Origin: Chloroflexota bacterium | Lineage (GTDB): Bacteria; Chloroflexota; Limnocylindria; Limnocylindrales; CSP1-4 | Length of the DNA stretch: 5,058 bases | NCBI GenBank assembly: GCA_021789355.1 | Contig: JAJYJR010000477.1 | Location: forward strand, 1-5,058 | Reading direction: 5' to 3' | Part shown: piece by piece, positions 1 to 4,902 of the stretch | Layout: each line of letters opens with the position of its first letter | Numbering within the stretch: position 1 is the stretch's first letter | Position numbers and translations under genes: made by a program | The notes under the pieces: model-generated | What the model saw: only the letters and a program-made list of their open reading frames with translations | Databases searched by the model: none | What the model was told of the DNA's origin: nothing

Positions 1-261
1 CGGTATCGGCGTGCGACGGCCGAGGTCGCGGTCGAGCGCGAGGAGCCGCCGCCGCGCATCGTCCGGGCGCGCTACACGCTGCGCATCGAGACCGACGAGC
101 CCGATCGCCGGGTCGAGCTGCTGCACCACAACATCCGCACGTTTGGCACGATCACCAACACGCTGGCCCTGGCGTGCGACCTGCAGGGCGAGATCGTGGC
201 GGTCCGCCCGGGGGACGGCCCGGCGCCAGAGGACGGCCACCGAGTCGACGACCCCTCCTGA
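1..261 (+). CDS. OsmC-like family protein, C-terminal part only
   Basis: The gene enters from the left edge and is open in frame 1 for 86 codons to TGA at 259-261; its start is outside the window. The visible part contains RVELLHHNIRTFGTITNTLA followed by LACDLQGEIVAV. This closely resembles the C-terminal helix and final strand of OsmC/Ohr-like proteins, where a conserved Cys (here TGC at 175-177) sits after an NTLA-type stretch. Family members are cytoplasmic and are often thiol-dependent peroxidases, but many OsmC-like proteins have no defined substrate, and the first catalytic Cys cannot be seen here. The tail after residue 70 is acidic and low-complexity. It is probably a separate transcription unit from the ars operon, because a hairpin and the ArsR operators lie between them. 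The family call is fairly sure; the function is not. Confidence 0.72.
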   Translation, partial: RYRRATAEVAVEREEPPPRIVRARYTLRIETDEPDRRVELLHHNIRTFGTITNTLALACDLQGEIVAVRPGDGPAPEDGHRVDDPS

Positions 262-271
262 GCCAGGTGTG

Positions 272-296
272 CCCGTCCGCCGGAGCGGCGTGCGGG
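272..296 (+). terminator. Possible GC-rich hairpin terminator after the OsmC-like gene
   Basis: Beginning 10 bp after the OsmC-like stop codon, CCCG (272-275) pairs with CGGG (293-296) and CGCCG (278-282) pairs with CGGCG (286-290) around a 3-nt GAG loop. One U-G wobble and one mismatch lie between the two stems. No T-run follows, so it is not a classic intrinsic terminator. In high-GC bacteria such hairpins are often found at transcript ends. Confidence 0.4.
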
Positions 297-309
297 GCGT
301 GTCGCATCC

Positions 310-340
310 GCGGGCCGGCTGGCACGTATCGGCGGCCCGC
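310..340. repeat. Inverted repeat with 8-bp perfect arms upstream of the ArsR operators
   Basis: GCGGGCCG at 310-317 and CGGCCCGC at 333-340 are exact reverse complements, separated by 15 bp. The repeat lies between the OsmC-like gene and the arsR1 operators, ending 6 bp before the first operator. It may be a second terminator hairpin for the upstream gene. The arms are pure G and C, so chance occurrence in this composition is possible. Confidence 0.35.
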
Positions 341-346
341 ATGGCT

Positions 347-360
347 CTAACGCACGTTTG
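347..360. promoter_or_regulatory. ArsR operator, copy 1 (CTAACGCACGTTTG)
   Basis: This 14-mer contains the palindrome AACG-CA-CGTT (349-358) and matches the neighbouring copy at 362-375 at 11 of 14 positions. The two share the form CTAACGNNCGTTWG. It lies immediately upstream of arsR1, where autorepressing ArsR/SmtB proteins normally bind. The role as operator is inferred from palindrome symmetry, tandem duplication and position. Confidence 0.7.
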
Positions 361-361
361 A

Positions 362-375
362 CTAACGTCCGTTAG
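362..375. promoter_or_regulatory. ArsR operator, copy 2 (CTAACGTCCGTTAG)
   Basis: CTAACG (362-367) and CGTTAG (370-375) are exact inverted repeats around a 2-bp centre. The copy starts 15 bp after copy 1, so two dimers would lie next to each other about one and a half helical turns apart. It overlaps the putative -10 element TAGAAT (373-378), so bound repressor would directly block RNA polymerase. Confidence 0.75.
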
Positions 376-378
376 AAT
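373..378 (+). promoter_or_regulatory. Putative -10 element (TAGAAT) for a leaderless arsR1 transcript
   Basis: TAGAAT matches the TATAAT consensus at 5 of 6 positions and lies 7 bp upstream of the ATG at 386. This is the spacing at which transcription would start on or next to the start codon. No Shine-Dalgarno sequence precedes either possible arsR1 start, which fits a leaderless message. A TTGACT sequence at 358-363 is only 9 bp away, too close to be the matching -35, and no good -35 is seen at normal spacing. Confidence 0.5.
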
Positions 379-385
379 GGCGCCC

Positions 386-793
386 ATGCTGCAAACGCCG
401 ATCGAACCTGAAGCGACGAGCCTTCCCCCGGAGACGCTCGACGCCCTGCGGGCCATTGCCGAACCGTCGCGCGCCCGGGTCATCGCGCTGCTCGGCCATG
501 GCGAGCACTGCGTGTGCGACGTCGGGGCGGCGCTCGGGCTGAGCACGGCCCTCGTCTCGCACCACCTGCGCGTCCTGCGCGCGAGCGGCCTGCTCCGTGA
601 GCGCCATGCCGGCCGCTGGGTCTACTACTCCCTGGATCTCGACCGGGTGGCGCAACTGCGCGGCGCGCTCGAGCAGCTGCTGACCCCCTCCGATGCCGCG
701 GCGACGACCTGCCTCTGCACCGACTGCGGCGCCCCCGCGCGATCCGGGACCTCCGGCGTGCCCGGCCTGCGGCGGCTGGAAGTGGCGCCGTGA
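386..793 (+). CDS. arsR: ArsR/SmtB-family As(III)-responsive repressor (ArsR1)
   Basis: This 135-aa protein is a winged-helix repressor that should bind the two palindromes just upstream and release them when As(III) or Sb(III) binds. The metalloid motif is HCVCDV with Cys42 and Cys44, matching the CVCD site of E. coli ArsR at the start of helix alpha3. It is followed by the recognition helix (STALVSHHLRVLRASGLL) and a wing (GRWVYYSLD). I chose ATG 386 because TAGAAT lies 7 bp upstream, fitting a leaderless transcript; the in-frame ATG at 377 abuts operator 2 and would add only three residues. The C-terminus is unusual: after the last helix it carries Cys109-x-Cys111-x2-Cys114 in a short tail, which could be an extra metal or thiol site. 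The stop overlaps the next gene by 4 bp (GTGA), so it is the first gene of the operon. Confidence 0.93.
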   Translation: MLQTPIEPEATSLPPETLDALRAIAEPSRARVIALLGHGEHCVCDVGAALGLSTALVSHHLRVLRASGLLRERHAGRWVYYSLDLDRVAQLRGALEQLLTPSDAAATTCLCTDCGAPARSGTSGVPGLRRLEVAP

Positions 794-1194
794 CCTGCTC
801 GGTGCTCGTCGTCGGGCTGCCGCCCGCGGCCGGTTGCGCACCGGGCAAGACCTGGCGGGCCGCGGCGACCCTCGTGCAGCAGCGCCTCGAACAGCGCTTC
901 GGCGATCGGGTCTCGTTCGAGTATGCCGAGCTGTTCAGCCCGGACATGACCCGCCATCCGGACGTCGAGGCCGATATCGCGGCCGGTCTCGTGTCGCTGC
1001 CGATCGTCGCGATCGACGGCGTCCCCCGGTTCTCGGGCGGCAAGCTCAACGTCAGCGCGATCGAACACGCGGCAGCGGAGGCCCTCGGGTCGGCTTCGGC
1101 CCCACGCTCCGCTTCGGCCCCCCACTCCACCTCGGCCGCCCGTAGCGCACCCCCGTCCATCTTCACGTCGGCCACGGAAGGACGCGTCTCATGA
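790..1194 (+). CDS. Small thioredoxin-fold-like protein of unknown function in the ars operon
   Basis: This 134-aa cytoplasmic protein starts at GTG 790, which overlaps the arsR1 stop and is preceded by GGAAG at 778-782 with a 7-bp spacer. Residues 1-96 read as a small alpha/beta thioredoxin-like fold: a strand (SVLVVGL), a loop with Cys16, a helix (TLVQQRLEQRFGD), a strand (VSFEYAELF), then SLPIVAIDGVPRFSGG, where the Pro after Leu resembles the cis-proline of thioredoxin folds. The pattern recalls YuzD-like proteins, but no CXXC pair is present. The only cysteines are Cys3 and Cys16, so a normal disulfide reductase role is doubtful. The last 34 residues are a Ser/Ala/Pro-rich tail containing three tandem hexapeptides. 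It overlaps arsD by 4 bp (ATGA), so the two are probably translated together. A role in thiol or arsenic handling is inferred from context only. Confidence 0.8.
   Translation: MTCSVLVVGLPPAAGCAPGKTWRAAATLVQQRLEQRFGDRVSFEYAELFSPDMTRHPDVEADIAAGLVSLPIVAIDGVPRFSGGKLNVSAIEHAAAEALGSASAPRSASAPHSTSAARSAPPSIFTSATEGRVS
1090..1143 (+). repeat. Three tandem 18-bp units coding for hexapeptides SASAPR / SASAPH / STSAAR
   Basis: Units at 1090-1107, 1108-1125 and 1126-1143 share the pattern TC-[GC]-[GA]-C-[TC]-TCGGCC-N6. The first two are the most alike. The 18-bp period keeps the reading frame and gives six-residue repeats in the tail of the thioredoxin-fold-like protein. The region beyond the fold is therefore a repeat-expanded, probably disordered tail. 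Confidence 0.65.
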
Positions 1195-1523
1195 CGGACC
1201 CTGTACAGGCTTCAGCGGCTCCCGACGTCGAGATCTTCGATCCCCCAATGTGCTGCCCGACCGGCCTGTGCGGCCCGGTTCTGGACACCACCCTCGTGGA
1301 CCTCTCGGAGGCGCTGCTCGCGCTCCAGTCGGACGGGCGCTCTGTGGCGCGCCACATGATGACGGTCGAGCCCCATGCGTTCATGCGCAACCGGGCCGTG
1401 TACGAGCTCATCCGCGACCGCCAGCTCGAGGTCCTGCCCATCACCCTGGTGCGGGGCCAGGTGGTCAAGACCGACGCATACCCGAGCCTCGACGAGTTGC
1501 GCGCCGCGCTGCTGGACAGCTGA
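1191..1523 (+). CDS. arsD: ArsD arsenic metallochaperone
   Basis: This 110-aa protein is a cytoplasmic carrier that binds As(III) and passes it to ArsA, raising ArsA's affinity and ATPase activity. The sequence EIFDPPMCCPTGLCGPV places Cys21, Cys22 and Cys27 exactly like Cys12, Cys13 and Cys18 of the E. coli plasmid R773 ArsD, the three residues needed for chaperone activity. The following fold (helix after LVDLSEALLAL, then LEVLPITLVRGQVVKTDAYPSLDEL) also matches the family. The ATG at 1191 overlaps the preceding stop (ATGA) and has GGAAGGA at 1176-1182. Compared with R773 ArsD, there is an N-terminal extension of about nine residues, and the protein ends without the two C-terminal Cys-Cys pairs. 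Those pairs are absent in many ArsDs and are not needed for chaperone activity. An 82-bp gap separates it from arsA. Confidence 0.95.
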   Translation: MTDPVQASAAPDVEIFDPPMCCPTGLCGPVLDTTLVDLSEALLALQSDGRSVARHMMTVEPHAFMRNRAVYELIRDRQLEVLPITLVRGQVVKTDAYPSLDELRAALLDS

Positions 1524-1605
1524 GCGACCCGCCGCCCGTGCCCCCTGCGCACGTACCCGCCCGCCTCGCGGACGCGCCCGGCGACTCGAAAGGACTTCCT
1601 CCTCG

Positions 1606-3471
1606 ATGACCCAGTTCCTCTTCTTCTCTGGCAAGGGCGGCGTCGGCAAGACGACCATGGCCTGCACCACGGCCGTGGCCGAGGCCGACGCGGGGCGGCG
1701 CACGCTGATCGTCACCACCGACCCCGCCTCGAACCTCGCCGACGTGTTCGAGCAGCCGATTGGCCATCGGGTCAGCGCGATCCACGCCGTTCCGCGCCTG
1801 TGGGCCATGGAGATCGACCCCGACCGGGCCACGGCGGAGTACACCGATCGGACCCTGGCGCCCATCCGGGCCATCTTTCCGCCGGAGATCGTCAGGGTCA
1901 TGGAAGAGCAGCTGGCGTCGCCCTGCACCGCGGAGGTCGCGGCGTTCGATCGGTTCGCCGATTTCCTCGACCCGATCGCGCTGCTCGATCCTGGGGTGGA
2001 CGGCCCGTTCGACCTGGTGATCTTCGACACCGCGCCCACGGGTCATACCGTGCGCCTGCTCGAACTGCCCGAGGCCTGGACGAAGAGCATCTCGGAGGCG
2101 GAGGCCGGCAGCGGGCAGACATGCATCGGCCCGGCCGCGGCGATCGGCGAGGCCAAGGCGAAGTACGAGCGTGCGCTGCACGCGCTGCGCGACCCCGGCC
2201 AGACGCGCTTCGTCTTCGTGCTCCAGCCCGAGGCGACCGCGATCCGCGAGACTGCCCGCTCCAGCGCGGAGCTGGGACGGCTCGGGATCGCGACGACCGA
2301 ACTGATCGTCAACGGGATCCTGCCGGCCGAGGAAGGGGAGAACCCGTTCTTCGCGGCGCGGATCGCCATGCAGCGCCGGCACCTCGAGGACATCGCGAGC
2401 CGGCTCCCGATGCCGGCCAGGCACGTGCCACTCCTCGACGGCGAGGTCCGCGGGATCGAGCGGCTGCGCGCCGTGGCCCCCCTGCTGCACGACGAACGTG
2501 TCCAGCGCCCGAGCTTCGGGCATGAGCCGTCCCAGCCGTCCGACACGGTGACCAGCCTGCCCGACCGGGATGCCGCCATGGCACGCCTGCTGCCGGACGG
2601 CCATCCGCGCACCATCTTCTTCGCCGGCAAGGGTGGCGTCGGCAAGACCGCGGTGTCGTGCACGACGGCCGTGTGGCTGGCGGCACAGGGCCTCCGCACG
2701 CTGCTGGTGACCACCGATCCCGCCGCCCACATCGGCGACGTCCTCGGGGTCACCGTCGACGCCGAGCCGGAACCGGTCGCCGGGGTGCCCGGCCTCTGGG
2801 CCGCGCGGGTCGACCCCAAGGCCGCTGCCTCCGCATACACGGAGCGGATCATCGACGACGCCATCGCGCGGGGGAGGGGTGCGGACGCGATCGCCGCGAT
2901 GCGTGAGGAGCTCGACTCCCCCTGCACCGAGGAGATCGCGGCCTTCGATCGGTTCATCGACCTGGCCAGTCGTGACACCTACGACGTGACGGTGATCGAC
3001 ACCGCCCCGACCGGGCACACCCTGCGCCTGCTCGAGCTGCCCATCGACTGGAGCCGCCAGCTCGACATCAAGGTGTTCGCCTCGGTCGACACCGCGGCGG
3101 CCGACGACGTCGCGAAGGCGCGGTTCGGGCGGGTGATCGAGATGATGCGCGACCCGGCGCAGAGCACGTTCGCGTTCGTGATGTACCCCGAGGCGACCCC
3201 GATCGTCGAGGCGGCCCGGGCGATCGAGGAGCTGGCCACCCTGGGCATCCCGCTGGGGCTGGTCGTGGCCAACATGGTGCTGCCGGCGGACGCGTGCACG
3301 ACCCCCTATTCGCAGGCTCGTCGGCGCATGCAGCGGAGCTACCTGGCCGAGATCGCGGGCCGGTTCGAGGCCCCGATCCTCGAGGTCCCGCTGATCGACG
3401 CCGAAGTGGCGGGTCTGGAGCGGCTCACCGACATGGCAGGGCAGCTGTTTACCGCGACCGTGGCGGCCTGA
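1606..3471 (+). CDS. arsA: ArsA arsenite/antimonite-stimulated ATPase, two-domain form
   Basis: This 621-aa soluble ATPase energises As(III)/Sb(III) efflux when docked on a membrane pump, and it receives metalloid from ArsD. It has two homologous halves. The N-half has P-loop GKGGVGKTT (residues 9-17), TTDPASNL and the ArsA signature DTAPTGHT (141-148). The C-half has P-loop GKGGVGKT (341-348), TTDPAAH and DTAPTGHT (465-472). The three metalloid-site cysteines of E. coli ArsA (Cys113, Cys172, Cys422) correspond to Cys107 (SPCTAEVAAFD), Cys173 (GQTCIGP) and Cys440 (SPCTEEIAAFD), so the site looks complete. I chose ATG 1606 because homology starts at MTQFLFFSGKGG and GAAAGGA (1588-1594) lies 11 bp upstream; the open frame continues to 1375 but that part overlaps arsD and is not ArsA-like. 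The family's usual length is about 580 aa, with the excess probably in the linker around 305-332. Confidence 0.97.
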   Translation: MTQFLFFSGKGGVGKTTMACTTAVAEADAGRRTLIVTTDPASNLADVFEQPIGHRVSAIHAVPRLWAMEIDPDRATAEYTDRTLAPIRAIFPPEIVRVMEEQLASPCTAEVAAFDRFADFLDPIALLDPGVDGPFDLVIFDTAPTGHTVRLLELPEAWTKSISEAEAGSGQTCIGPAAAIGEAKAKYERALHALRDPGQTRFVFVLQPEATAIRETARSSAELGRLGIATTELIVNGILPAEEGENPFFAARIAMQRRHLEDIASRLPMPARHVPLLDGEVRGIERLRAVAPLLHDERVQRPSFGHEPSQPSDTVTSLPDRDAAMARLLPDGHPRTIFFAGKGGVGKTAVSCTTAVWLAAQGLRTLLVTTDPAAHIGDVLGVTVDAEPEPVAGVPGLWAARVDPKAAASAYTERIIDDAIARGRGADAIAAMREELDSPCTEEIAAFDRFIDLASRDTYDVTVIDTAPTGHTLRLLELPIDWSRQLDIKVFASVDTAAADDVAKARFGRVIEMMRDPAQSTFAFVMYPEATPIVEAARAIEELATLGIPLGLVVANMVLPADACTTPYSQARRRMQRSYLAEIAGRFEAPILEVPLIDAEVAGLERLTDMAGQLFTATVAA

Positions 3472-3505
3472 CGCGGCCACCTGAAGGCAGTTGAGGAGGA
3501 CATAC

Positions 3506-3952
3506 ATGAGCGCGACGCAGGGCGTCACCGCCGTGTCCGGCGGTCTCCCGGACCACGTCACCATCGAACCTGCGGGCACGGGCCCCCTCGAGCGCACGGC
3601 CCTCACCGCTGCGGATGCACTGGGGGTGGCACTCCACGAGAGCGCTGCCTACGCGGCGCTGGTTCGGGCCGATCGAGAACTGGAGGCGGACGAGGACGCC
3701 CAGGCGGCCATTGCCGCCTTCGAGCGCCGGCAGGACGAGCTGCGCGTCGAGATCACGTTCCGCACGCTCACCGCCGAACACCAGGCCGATCTCGAGCGCC
3801 TGCAGACGGCGATGCTCGAGACGCCGGCGGTGGCACGGTACGTGGCCGCCCAGGCGTCGCTCGCGGACCTGTGCCGACAGGCGGCGGCGCTCGTCACCGC
3901 CGAGATCGGCATCGACTTTGCCGCCAACTGCGGCAGCAAGTGCTGTGGCTGA
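3506..3952 (+). CDS. YlbF/YmcA-like helical protein with a C-terminal Cys-rich tail
   Basis: This 148-aa, mainly helical cytoplasmic protein follows arsA after 34 bp, with a strong Shine-Dalgarno (GAGGAGGA, 3493-3500) 5 bp before ATG 3506. After a poorly conserved N-terminus of about 30 residues it shows the YlbF/YmcA layout: a helix AADALGVALHESAAYAALVRADRELEAD (quoted here in part only as its ends, residues 35-62), then DAQAAIAAFERRQDEL, a linker, and ETPAVARYVAAQASL with a final amphipathic helix. It ends GIDFAANCGSKCCG, with Cys142, Cys146 and Cys147 plus Cys123 upstream. In Bacillus, RicF (YlbF) and RicA (YmcA) form a complex with RicT that holds [4Fe-4S] clusters and affects RNase Y and development. 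Cys tails in this family are therefore plausible metal ligands. A role in As(III) or Fe-S sensing here is inference from its position. Confidence 0.75.
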   Translation: MSATQGVTAVSGGLPDHVTIEPAGTGPLERTALTAADALGVALHESAAYAALVRADRELEADEDAQAAIAAFERRQDELRVEITFRTLTAEHQADLERLQTAMLETPAVARYVAAQASLADLCRQAAALVTAEIGIDFAANCGSKCCG

Positions 3953-3965
3953 AGGGAGTCGCGCC

Positions 3966-4334
3966 ATGCTCGATCCGACCCTGGAGGCAGCGGCCACCGA
4001 GCTCGGCCGCACGCTCGCCCGTGTCCCCGCGCTTGCGCAGTTCCTGGCCGCCGACGCCGCCCTGGCCCACGACGCCACTGCGCAGATGATCCTTGCCGGC
4101 CTGCGGGAGGAGCAGGAGCTCCTGGGCCGTCTCCAGGCCTCCGGCCTCGCGCCCAGCCAGGAACAGATCAACGCTCTGCGCGTCCGGCAGGCGGCCGTTC
4201 GGGCCGATCCGACCATCATGGAGTACCTCCGCGCGTCGAACGAGGCGCGCTCGTTTCTTCCGGGAGTCGCGCTGCGGATCGGCGTGACGCTCGGGCTCGA
4301 CTTCGGGCAGCTCGTGTCGTCAGGCAGCTGCTGA
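3966..4334 (+). CDS. Second YlbF/YmcA-like helical protein
   Basis: This 122-aa protein starts 13 bp after the previous stop, with AGGGAG (3953-3958) 7 bp before ATG 3966, so the two are surely cotranscribed. It has the same general build as its neighbour: an N-terminal helix (TELGRTLARVPALAQFLAAD), a second helical stretch (AQMILAGLREEQELLGRLQ), a loop LAPSQEQ, then a helix pair with DPTIMEYLRASNEA. It ends LGLDFGQLVSSGSC, which lines up with the IGIDF...CCG end of the first protein, so the pair looks like diverged paralogues. Only one Cys remains (Cys122, the last residue). The pairing recalls RicA plus RicF acting as a heteromer in Bacillus. Function here is unknown; family membership is judged from pattern, not from a search. 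Confidence 0.7.
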   Translation: MLDPTLEAAATELGRTLARVPALAQFLAADAALAHDATAQMILAGLREEQELLGRLQASGLAPSQEQINALRVRQAAVRADPTIMEYLRASNEARSFLPGVALRIGVTLGLDFGQLVSSGSC

Positions 4335-4346
4335 CGGGGTCGCTCG

Positions 4347-4381
4347 GCGCGTCCTGTGCCAATGCGCGGCAAGGGACGCGC
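4347..4381 (+). terminator. Strong hairpin, probable terminator of the arsR1-arsA-YlbF operon
   Basis: Starting 12 bp after the last stop codon, GCGCGTCCT (4347-4355) pairs with GGGACGCGC (4373-4381), including one U-G wobble. After a single G/A mismatch, TGCC (4357-4360) pairs with GGCA (4368-4371) around a 7-nt loop. This gives 13 base pairs in 35 nt. There is no T-run after it, as is common for GC-rich bacteria. It could instead protect the mRNA 3' end after Rho-dependent termination. Confidence 0.55.
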
Positions 4382-4430
4382 ACCGGCCCGGCACATTCGG
4401 CCGTTCCCGCGGTACCAGGGCAGTCACGAT

Positions 4431-4444
4431 GGGCCGGGCGGCCC
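4431..4444. repeat. Short GC palindrome in the gap before arsR2
   Basis: GGGCCG (4431-4436) and CGGCCC (4439-4444) are exact inverted repeats around GG, followed by CTT. It could be a secondary transcript-end hairpin, but the pure G/C arms make a chance match likely. The rest of the gap 4335-4563 holds the hairpin at 4347-4381 and the arsR2 promoter region, and I see no gene in it. Confidence 0.25.
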
Positions 4445-4485
4445 CTTGATGCGGGCGCTTTGGGCCTGTGGCTCCACACGGATCC

Positions 4486-4514
4486 TTGACACACTTCCGG
4501 CTGAGATGTTGACT
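4486..4514 (+). promoter_or_regulatory. Candidate promoter of the arsR2-permease unit
   Basis: An exact -35 consensus TTGACA lies at 4486-4491. At the ideal 17-bp spacing the hexamer is TTGACT (4509-4514), which matches TATAAT only at positions 1, 4 and 6, so the -10 is poor. A weak promoter assignment is therefore the most that can be said. The local drop in GC content (4481-4530) in an otherwise very GC-rich window supports a regulatory region here. Confidence 0.4.
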
Positions 4515-4517
4515 CAC
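4486..4517. promoter_or_regulatory. Direct repeat TTGACWCAC, candidate ArsR2 binding site
   Basis: TTGACACAC (4486-4494) and TTGACTCAC (4509-4517) agree at 8 of 9 positions and are 23 bp apart, close to two helical turns. The second contains the small palindrome TGACTCA. The sequence is unlike the CTAACGNNCGTTWG operators in front of arsR1, which suggests that ArsR2 has a different DNA specificity. The role is inferred from location and repetition only. Confidence 0.35.
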
Positions 4518-4563
4518 ATGGTGTATTGCACTGCCCGCTGCCTGCCACGAGAGGAGTCGCGCC

Positions 4564-4902
4564 ATGCGCGTTGAGCTTCCCGTCCTGCCGGACCTGCGCA
4601 TGGACGAACCTGCCCCCGATGTGGGCGCGCCGCTGGCGGCCGCAGGCCTGCTCGCCGACCGCACCCGCGCCGGGATCCTCGCGATCCTCCGCGATGGGCC
4701 GCACTGCGTGTGCGAGATGGCGGCCGCGCTCGGTGAACGACAGAACAACGTGAGCAACCATCTGGCGCGGCTGCGCGAGGCCGGCCTGGTGCGGCCGACG
4801 CGACTGAGCGGGGACTCTCGTCGCGTCTACTACGAGCGCGACGAGGCGGCTTGTGCATCCGCCCTCGCCACGCTGCGCAGCCTCCTCGAGATCACTGCGT
4901 GA
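4564..4902 (+). CDS. arsR: Second ArsR/SmtB-family repressor (ArsR2)
   Basis: This 112-aa winged-helix repressor starts at ATG 4564 with GAGGAG (4551-4556) 7 bp upstream. The sensing motif is PHCVCEMAAALGE with Cys48 and Cys50, the same helix-alpha3 CVC position as ArsR1 but with Glu in place of Asp after it. The recognition helix region reads RQNNVSNHLARLREAGLV and the wing SRRVYYERDE. The recognition helix differs clearly from that of ArsR1 (STALVSHHLRVLR), in line with the different upstream repeats. It has no C-terminal Cys tail. Its stop overlaps the start of the permease gene by 4 bp (GTGA), so it most likely controls that gene and itself. Inducer is probably As(III), Sb(III) or a trivalent organoarsenical; the sequence does not settle which. 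Confidence 0.92.
   Translation: MRVELPVLPDLRMDEPAPDVGAPLAAAGLLADRTRAGILAILRDGPHCVCEMAAALGERQNNVSNHLARLREAGLVRPTRLSGDSRRVYYERDEAACASALATLRSLLEITA

Noticed and set aside
11..361. A 116-codon plus-strand frame across the left edge
   Set aside because: Its product is almost entirely Arg/Ser/Ala, and frame 1 over the same bases gives a clear OsmC-like C-terminus.
358..378. TTGACT (358-363) with TAGAAT (373-378) as a -35/-10 pair
   Set aside because: The spacer is only 9 bp, too short for a normal sigma-70 type promoter. I kept only the -10 as a leaderless-promoter candidate.
1375..1605. Upstream extension of the arsA frame by 77 codons
   Set aside because: It overlaps arsD in another frame, its residues are Arg/Ser/Cys-rich and not ArsA-like, and ArsA homology begins exactly at ATG 1606 behind a Shine-Dalgarno.
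1465..3606. A 713-codon open frame on the minus strand opposite arsA
   Set aside because: Its protein is rich in Arg, Gly and His with no recognisable domain, and it lies opposite a well-supported arsA with all motifs intact. Long antisense frames are expected in very GC-rich coding DNA.
4318..4336. Small hairpin CGTCAG-loop-CTGACG over the stop of the second YlbF-like gene
   Set aside because: It has only 6 bp with a 7-nt loop and no T-run, and lies partly in coding sequence. The 13-bp-pair hairpin 11 bp further on is a far better terminator.
3449..4396. A 315-codon minus-strand open frame opposite the YlbF-like genes
   Set aside because: The plus strand has good ribosome sites, sensible spacing and a family-like pattern in both genes. 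The minus-strand product is Arg/Ala/Ser-rich and shows no domain.
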